The notes under the pieces were generated by a model. It saw only the letters and a program-made list of their open reading frames with translations. It had not been told where the DNA came from and searched no databases. DNA of 34,937 bases. It comes from Acidifodinimicrobium sp049967035 (GTDB lineage Archaea > Nanobdellota > Nanobdellia > Parvarchaeales > Parvarchaeaceae). Of the stretch, positions 30,877-34,937 are shown one piece after another. The DNA is taken from NCBI GenBank assembly GCA_049967035.1, contig JBMFTM010000002.1:1-34937 (forward strand), in the 5' to 3' direction. Position 1 is the first letter of the stretch, and each line of letters opens with the position of its first letter. A program made the position numbers and the translations under genes.

Positions 30877-32334
30877 ATGGCAGACCTAGACGCTAAATTG
30901 CTTTCAATATCCTTGAGCAGGGGCATATTCTTCCCATCGGCTGAGATATTCTCAAACTCTCTCAGCGGCTTCTGGGATTACGGACCTGTTGGGCTATCAA
31001 TACAGAGCAACATCCTGGCTTTGTTTAGGAAATTCCTTAAGTCTATCGGTGCGGTTGAGATATCGGGTGCGAACATACTGCCAAAGCAGGTGCTAAAGGC
31101 ATCAGGCCACGAGTCGAAGTTCTTCGATGTGGTTACAAGGTGCGGGAAATGCAATTCTATATATAGAGTGGATAAGCTGCTGGAGTCATTGGGCGTGTCT
31201 GAAAATTTAGAGGGTCTCTCCGATGAACAATACATAAATCTACTCAAGGAGAAGAAGGTGAAATGCTCCAGGTGCGGCAGCCCGCTAGAAAAAGTGGAGC
31301 ATTTCTATCTCATGTTTCCTATCTCGGCTGGAGACACCAGGGAACCTAATGCGTACCTCAGGCCAGAGGCGTGTCAATCAATTTTCCTGGACTTCAAGAG
31401 GGTCTATGAGGCGAGCGGGCAGAAGCTCCCGCTCATAATATCCCAGACAGGCAGAGCCTTCAGGAATGAAATATCAGCCAGGGAGTCACTTCTAAGGCAG
31501 AGGGAATTCCTGCAGAGCGACATAGAGATATTTTTCACGGATGAGTCTTCATTTGAAGCCGATAAGTCCGTGGAGATCAATTTCAAGGATGAGGACAGGG
31601 AAACTAAGCTTGGCGCTGACAAGGCATTGGAGATAAACCTCATAGAGAACAAGGTAACGGCGTTTGCCCTGTCTAATGTTCACAAATTCTTTACGTCCAT
31701 AGGCTTCAGTCCCGAGGCCATCAGGTTGAGAAAGCTGTACAGCGACAAGGCATTCTACTCCAGGGAGAGCTTTGACATAGAGATCAAGAAGGGGGATAAC
31801 TGGATTGAGGTTGCGTCATGTAATTACAGGGGAGACTACGACCTGTCCTCCTACAAGAAAGCCGGGGCGGATGTAGTGGAGGTTGACGGAAAGATACCAA
31901 ACATATTTGAGGTGTCTATCGGTACGGACAGGCTTATCTACCTCCTTCTCTACAATAGCCTTATGAGTGACAGTGAGAGATACTGGCTTAAGCTTAAGCC
32001 ATCTGTCGCACCATTCGTCTCTGCGGTCTTTCCACTCCTTTCCAAGAAAGAACTGGAGGACGTGGCTAGCAAGATAGTGCATTCATCGGCTTATTCCCAT
32101 GAAATGTACTATTTAGACAGCGGGAGCATAGGAAAGAGATACAGAAAGAGCGATGAGATAGGCATCCCTCTCGCATTCACTGTGGATTATCAGACGCTTG
32201 ACGACTCTACGGTGACAGTCAGAGACAGGGACACAATGAAACAGTTCAGAGTAAAGGCGTCGGACATAGACAAGGTGATATCAGAATCGATGGTCTCTGA
32301 TTTCAATTCCCTGTCGAAGAAATTCAGTACCTGA
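30877..32334 (+). CDS. glyS: Glycyl-tRNA synthetase, class II
   Basis: The 485-residue protein is the archaeal/eukaryotic alpha2 GlyRS. The FWDYGPVGLSIQSNI motif-1 region is at about 32-46, an insertion with two CxxC pairs (RCGKCNS, KCSRCGS) forms a probable zinc site, motif 2 is QTGRAFRNEIS, followed by RESLLRQREFLQSDIEIFF; the anticodon domain ends the protein. Motif 3, normally PSFGIGR, reads VSIGTDR, but the key Arg is retained. Length is short for the family (usually 500-600). It charges tRNA-Gly. A TTTATATC box (about 30848-30855) lies 25 nt before the ATG. It overlaps the convergent NnrD gene by 11 nt. Confidence 0.94.
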   Translation: MADLDAKLLSISLSRGIFFPSAEIFSNSLSGFWDYGPVGLSIQSNILALFRKFLKSIGAVEISGANILPKQVLKASGHESKFFDVVTRCGKCNSIYRVDKLLESLGVSENLEGLSDEQYINLLKEKKVKCSRCGSPLEKVEHFYLMFPISAGDTREPNAYLRPEACQSIFLDFKRVYEASGQKLPLIISQTGRAFRNEISARESLLRQREFLQSDIEIFFTDESSFEADKSVEINFKDEDRETKLGADKALEINLIENKVTAFALSNVHKFFTSIGFSPEAIRLRKLYSDKAFYSRESFDIEIKKGDNWIEVASCNYRGDYDLSSYKKAGADVVEVDGKIPNIFEVSIGTDRLIYLLLYNSLMSDSERYWLKLKPSVAPFVSAVFPLLSKKELEDVASKIVHSSAYSHEMYYLDSGSIGKRYRKSDEIGIPLAFTVDYQTLDDSTVTVRDRDTMKQFRVKASDIDKVISESMVSDFNSLSKKFST

Positions 32335-33172
32335 ACTTCGAGAGCGTAATATACATGTTGTTTATTATATCCACTGGGGAAAGCGCTTCCTTCTTTGCCT
32401 TGGCTACGACCCTGCCGGTATAGCCGTTTATGAAGGCCGCAGCGCATGCCGAATCAACCATGCTGTTTCCCTGCGCTATCAGGCTGGAAGCTATGCCTGC
32501 TAATGTGTCTCCGGTGCCTGCCTTAGTCATGTACGGGCTATTTGTCTTGTTTATGAACACTTCTTCCCCGTCTGAAACTATGTCAACATGGCCTTTAAGC
32601 AAGATGACGGTTCCGAATTCCTTCGCTTTCTCTTTCACGATCTTTACTCTTTCGTCTATGTCCCTGGTCAGTTTTGCATCGAATAAAACTTCAAACTCGT
32701 AGCTGTTCGGCGTGAGAAGAGTATCGAAATTTAGCAGGTTCTTGTCAAGCACCTTCAGGCCATCGGCGTCTATCACAAGCTTCTTCTTTACGCTCCTCTG
32801 CACCGCCTTGACAAGCTCGGACTGCTGCCTGTCCCTTCCGATTCCATTGCCTATCTCCACAGCCTTTGCCCACTGGCTTAGCCTATCTATCTCCGTCATG
32901 GCATTTGGGTCCAGGTAGTCCCTCTCGTAGGGTATTGCTATTATCTCCGGCGAGAAGTTTGCACATGCTTCTGCCGACCTTAAAGGCGCGAGTATCTTCA
33001 CGAAATCGCATCCAGATCTGAGGGCAGAGAGAGCTACAAGCGCAGGAGAGCCTGTGTACTCCCTGCCTCCCCCCACCACGAGCAGCTTTCCGTAATCTCC
33101 TTTATGCGACCAGCTGTCCCTTCTGCTGTAAACTTCTCTCAGAGTCTTCTCGTTTATCATCGTGTAATTCAT
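32324..33172 (-). CDS. nnrD: ADP-dependent NAD(P)H-hydrate dehydratase
   Basis: The 282-residue protein is a ribokinase-fold carbohydrate-kinase-like domain (PF01256). KGDYGKLLVVGGGREYTGSPALVALSALRSGCDFVKI marks its N-terminal part, DADGLKVL the middle, LTPNSYEFEVLF and LLKGHVDIVSDGEEVFINKTNSP follow, and GTGDTLAGI (catalytic Asp, anion hole) closes the site. It restores damaged NAD(P)HX by dehydration with ADP. The NnrE epimerase domain that is often fused is absent. Its ATG shares ATGA with the stop of the reductase gene upstream, so both are made from one mRNA. Confidence 0.92.
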   Translation of the reverse strand: MNYTMINEKTLREVYSRRDSWSHKGDYGKLLVVGGGREYTGSPALVALSALRSGCDFVKILAPLRSAEACANFSPEIIAIPYERDYLDPNAMTEIDRLSQWAKAVEIGNGIGRDRQQSELVKAVQRSVKKKLVIDADGLKVLDKNLLNFDTLLTPNSYEFEVLFDAKLTRDIDERVKIVKEKAKEFGTVILLKGHVDIVSDGEEVFINKTNSPYMTKAGTGDTLAGIASSLIAQGNSMVDSACAAAFINGYTGRVVAKAKKEALSPVDIINNMYITLSKFRY

Positions 33173-34158
33173 AGATTCAGCGACGAGCTGTGCCCTCCAA
33201 ACAGAGACGATTCAGGATGGACGTATTTTTTGATGTTGTTTATCGCAGTGTACGCTTCAGCCGACCCTACTGCAAGCAGATTGAACTTGGGTTCGTCAGC
33301 CACGTTTGCTATGTCTCCAGCCGCGTATATCCCCTTTATGCTTGTCTCGTATGCATGGTTGACCTTGATGTATCTCCCGCTGGTCGTAAGCGTTATGGAC
33401 TTGAAGTTATTCGGTTCTATCTTGTAGCTTATAGCCAGGATAATTGAGTCCGCTTTGAGCGTCTCTTTTCCATCCTTTCTCTCCACTTCAACAGCAGTAA
33501 CCTTCTGGCCGTCGCCTATTATCCTCGTTATGCTCGTCTCCAACTTTATCTCCACCTTGTGGGAGTCTAGAGCCTCCTTGACGCTCCTCTCCTCAGCCTT
33601 TATCACTGCGTTGTGCTGGAGTATCTTTATGCTCTTTGCGACTGGAGCCAGCTCATTCGCCCAATCGAACCCAGAGTCCCCTGCCCCCACTATTATCACA
33701 TCCTGTCCCTTGAATCTATCTATCGCATTCACCGAGTGGAACACGCCTTTGTCAGCGTACTCATCCTCACCCTCCACCCCAAGCTTGTTCGGGATGAAAG
33801 ACCCGACCCCTGAACATATCAGCACCGCTTGGCAGGTTATATTCTGTTTTCCATTGACCTCTACGGAGAAAGTCCCATCATCCAGCTGCTTTATGTCCGT
33901 GACCTTGGAATTGAATCTTATCTCGTTTCCGAACATGGTTGCCTGTTTATACATCTGCTCTGCGAGATCCTTCGCCAGTATCTTGGGTATCCCAGGCATA
34001 TCATAGACCATCTTCTCAGGGTAAAGCTCCGTTATCTGACCGCCCGGAAAGTCAAGCTCTTCAAGCGTCAGGCTCTTGATTTCTCTCAATCCAGCTGCGA
34101 ATGTCGCGAACAGCCCCGTTGGCCCTGCGCCAATTATCACAAGTTCAAAGTCAGCCAT
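33169..34158 (-). CDS. Ferredoxin/flavodoxin--NADP+ reductase, TrxR-like
   Basis: The 329-residue flavoprotein has an FAD Rossmann GAGPTGLFATFAAGL (9-23), FPGGQITELYPEKMVYDMPG (38-57), a second Rossmann IIVGAGDSGFDWANEL for NADPH, and the closing YAAGDIAN with FAD contacts. The redox CxxC of thioredoxin reductase (usually CATC after the second Rossmann) is missing; GDSGFDWA stands where GGGxSA lies. This matches the YumC-type ferredoxin-NADP reductase group. It is coupled to nnrD, which repairs damaged NADPH, a logical pairing. A TCTTAAATAATT box near 34180-34191 is centred about 28 nt upstream. Confidence 0.9.
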   Translation of the reverse strand: MADFELVIIGAGPTGLFATFAAGLREIKSLTLEELDFPGGQITELYPEKMVYDMPGIPKILAKDLAEQMYKQATMFGNEIRFNSKVTDIKQLDDGTFSVEVNGKQNITCQAVLICSGVGSFIPNKLGVEGEDEYADKGVFHSVNAIDRFKGQDVIIVGAGDSGFDWANELAPVAKSIKILQHNAVIKAEERSVKEALDSHKVEIKLETSITRIIGDGQKVTAVEVERKDGKETLKADSIILAISYKIEPNNFKSITLTTSGRYIKVNHAYETSIKGIYAAGDIANVADEPKFNLLAVGSAEAYTAINNIKKYVHPESSLFGGHSSSLNL

Positions 34159-34216
34159 TTATCTTTATAGCTTTTGCTCTCTTAAATAATTTCTTAGAAT
34201 AACTGCTTCCCGGCCC

Positions 34217-34417
34217 TTAACTGTACTCTCTCCAGGTATACCCGCACTTCATGCACTTGTAAAACCTTGTCGGCGGCTCGTCGGAGGACCTGGTCTGCTG
34301 CGACCACCCTATGACTTTCTTCTCCCCGCACTTAGGGCATGGGATGTTCTCATACTCCTCATCCGGCACCTCGTTGCTGCTTACGATCTCCACAGTCTTT
34401 AGCTTCTTTTTTTCCAT
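34217..34417 (-). CDS. TFS/TFIIS-like transcription factor, C-terminal zinc ribbon only
   Basis: The 66-residue protein ends in a TFIIS-type zinc ribbon (PF01096): CPKCG (27-31), GWSQQTRSSDEPPTRFYKC with the Asp-Glu dipeptide that reaches the polymerase active site to stimulate RNA cleavage, and CMKCGYTWREYS. It lacks the N-terminal zinc ribbon of full-length archaeal TFS (about 100-110 residues). It may be a truncated TFS paralogue or an autonomous cleavage factor; the acidic pair is intact. A second zinc protein lies about 320 nt downstream on the other strand. Confidence 0.88.
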   Translation of the reverse strand: MEKKKLKTVEIVSSNEVPDEEYENIPCPKCGEKKVIGWSQQTRSSDEPPTRFYKCMKCGYTWREYS

Positions 34418-34551
34418 GTTAGAATCACTGTTAATACACTAATATTGTGCGTTTCTCCTATTTAACTTTTATCGTTGATGCGCGTTCACCCTCAGGATTA
34501 TAGAAAGCAAAGCTTTTTAAACGCATGCAATCATATAGTATTCTATCCTAT

Positions 34552-34623
34552 ATGCGATATAGCCAAAGGCTATGGTGCAGAAAAGGATTGGGAAAAAGTG
34601 AACAAAGAAGTCGTATGAGTTAA
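34552..34623 (+). other. Candidate small RNA or 23-codon micro-ORF
   Basis: Two readings share this site. As RNA, GCGATATAGCC/GGCTATGGTGC (34554-34578) folds into an 11-step hairpin with one mismatch and an AAA loop, 30-odd nt after a CTTTTTAAAC box (34513-34522); a T-rich stretch (34635-34646) could end it. As protein, ATG 34552 opens 23 codons (MRYSQRLWCRKGLGKSEQ..., ending at TAA 34621) that match nothing I know. An in-frame ATG at 34525 adds nine codons. I cannot decide from sequence alone. Confidence 0.35.
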
Positions 34624-34725
34624 GGGCCAGTTGGTTTTGTTTTTCTATTCTTCTTATAAGGGAATAAAAAATCTTTAAAATCTTCTGCCTTTCAGTCTTA
34701 TGCTTCCTTTTTTCCGTAAAGATTA

Positions 34726-34731
34726 GGAGGA
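34726..34731 (+). promoter_or_regulatory. Strong Shine-Dalgarno with possible sequestering stem
   Basis: GGAGGA within AGGAGGAAAAAG lies about nine nucleotides before ATG 34741. TTTTTCC (34709-34715) can pair seven bases with GGAAAAA (34729-34735), hiding part of it. The promoter at 34672-34682 predicts a leader of about 38 nt containing both strands of the stem. Confidence 0.45.
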
Positions 34732-34740
34732 AAAAGTAGT

Positions 34741-34881
34741 ATGGCTTTTCAGCGTCAAATGTATACTGCTGTCTGCTCCGACTGTGGGAAAGAAACTCAG
34801 GTTCCTTTCAAGCCAGTTGAGGGAAGACCAGTCTACTGCAGGGACTGCTACATGAAGAGAAAGTCTGAAGGAAGACTTTGA
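34741..34881 (+). CDS. 46-residue CxxC/CxxC zinc-ribbon protein
   Basis: ATG 34741 opens 46 codons ending at TGA 34879-34881. The product has two CxxC knuckles, CSDC (12-15) and CRDC (33-36), separated by a PFKPVEGRPVYC linker, and a basic tail YMKRKSEG. This fits the small CxxC-x(17-18)-CxxC archaeal zinc-ribbon proteins whose function is unknown. Gene reality is supported by a strong Shine-Dalgarno, the TATA box upstream and the zinc pattern. It would be lost by a 60-residue ORF cut-off. Confidence 0.85.
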   Translation: MAFQRQMYTAVCSDCGKETQVPFKPVEGRPVYCRDCYMKRKSEGRL

Positions 34882-34923
34882 GTGATTCTAAGTAGTAGAA
34901 AGAAAAAAATTGAACGATTATAA

Positions 34924-34937
34924 TTTTTATTTTTTTT
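34924..34937 (+). terminator. Poly-T terminator after the zinc-ribbon gene
   Basis: Five T, one A and at least eight T occur 43 nt after the stop of the zinc-ribbon gene and run to the end of the window. This is the typical oligo-T signal; its full length cannot be seen. Confidence 0.5.

Larger units (their letters stand above)
34418..34740. other. Intergenic region with two promoters and hairpins
   Basis: This roughly 320-bp stretch separates the divergent TFS-like and zinc-ribbon genes. It holds the hairpin candidate at 34554, a TCTTTAAAATC box (34672-34682) for the zinc-ribbon gene, and a pyrimidine tract TTTTTCC (34709-34715) able to pair with GGAAAAA (34729-34735) overlapping the Shine-Dalgarno. 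I see no longer coding frame in it. Confidence 0.6.

Noticed and set aside
34552..34623. The 23-codon ORF as ribosomal protein eL41
   Set aside because: eL41 is of similar length but consists almost entirely of Lys and Arg; this frame has Trp, Cys, Gly and Ser and does not match.
1..34937. CRISPR arrays, insertion sequences or prophage genes
   Set aside because: I saw no regularly spaced repeats, transposase or integrase motifs, terminal inverted repeats or phage structural genes.

Overview
The window reads as one continuous stretch of a compact archaeal chromosome. Archaeal markers are the rnp1 (Rpp29)-uS17-uL14-uL24-eS4-uL5 gene order, eS4/eL32/eL19 proteins, PCNA, a proteasome beta subunit beside a KH-beta-CASP termination nuclease (FttA), membrane LonB, RIO1 kinase, 7S SRP RNA, and a tRNA with a bulge-helix-bulge intron. 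Very short intergenic gaps, frequent gene overlaps and a reduced ribosomal cluster suggest a small-genome lineage. A DPANN archaeon of the Micrarchaeota (ARMAN) type is my inference; it has not been tested by phylogeny.

Layout. (i) 1-6.3 kb: an adenosine-specific-kinase family gene abutting an intron-bearing tRNA-Met, then an alpha/beta hydrolase, a Holliday-resolvase-like membrane nuclease, an unrecognised Rossmann-like protein, a one-domain alkyltransferase overlapping RIO1, LonB and a PRC-barrel protein. (ii) 6.3-9.4 kb: a 62-codon orphan and a DMT transporter, SRP RNA, tRNA-Ser(GCT), uL16, a PduO-type cobalamin adenosyltransferase and a winged-helix protein. (iii) 9.4-18.1 kb: a 17-gene block from rnp1 through uL15 to secY and an EMC3/DUF106 insertase-like protein, with almost no spacing. 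(iv) 18-22.7 kb: MFS transporter, PD-(D/E)XK nuclease, a PCNA/OB-fold/membrane-Ig operon, Dph6 and a UPF0200 P-loop kinase. (v) 22.7-28.6 kb: psmB-fttA-UPF0200 operon, a ribbon-helix-helix/nucleotidyltransferase fusion, an orphan AAA+ ATPase and a bacterial-type Ku protein. (vi) 28.7-34.9 kb: a small beta-rich protein, a secreted S16 protease, GlyRS, NAD(P)HX dehydratase with a TrxR-like ferredoxin-NADP reductase, a one-ribbon TFS-like protein and a 46-residue zinc-ribbon protein missed by ORF length cut-offs.

Much of the window is information processing and protein quality control: translation (ribosomal block, two tRNAs, GlyRS, Dph6), targeting and insertion (SRP RNA, SecY, EMC3), transcription end and proofreading (FttA, TFS-like), proteolysis (LonB, proteasome, S16) and genome maintenance (PCNA, OB-fold, Ku, alkyltransferase, two nucleases). 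Many operon-leading genes have a TATA box centred about 23-29 nt before the start codon, indicating mostly leaderless mRNAs. At two divergent pairs a single palindromic ATTTAAAT lies midway between the start codons.

The observations I would follow up first are the Ku homologue and its neighbours, the RHH-nucleotidyltransferase fusion with a broken catalytic signature, the tRNA gene that takes the last base of a stop codon, the sequon-rich insertion in the EMC3 protein, and a possible small RNA or micro-ORF at 34.55 kb.
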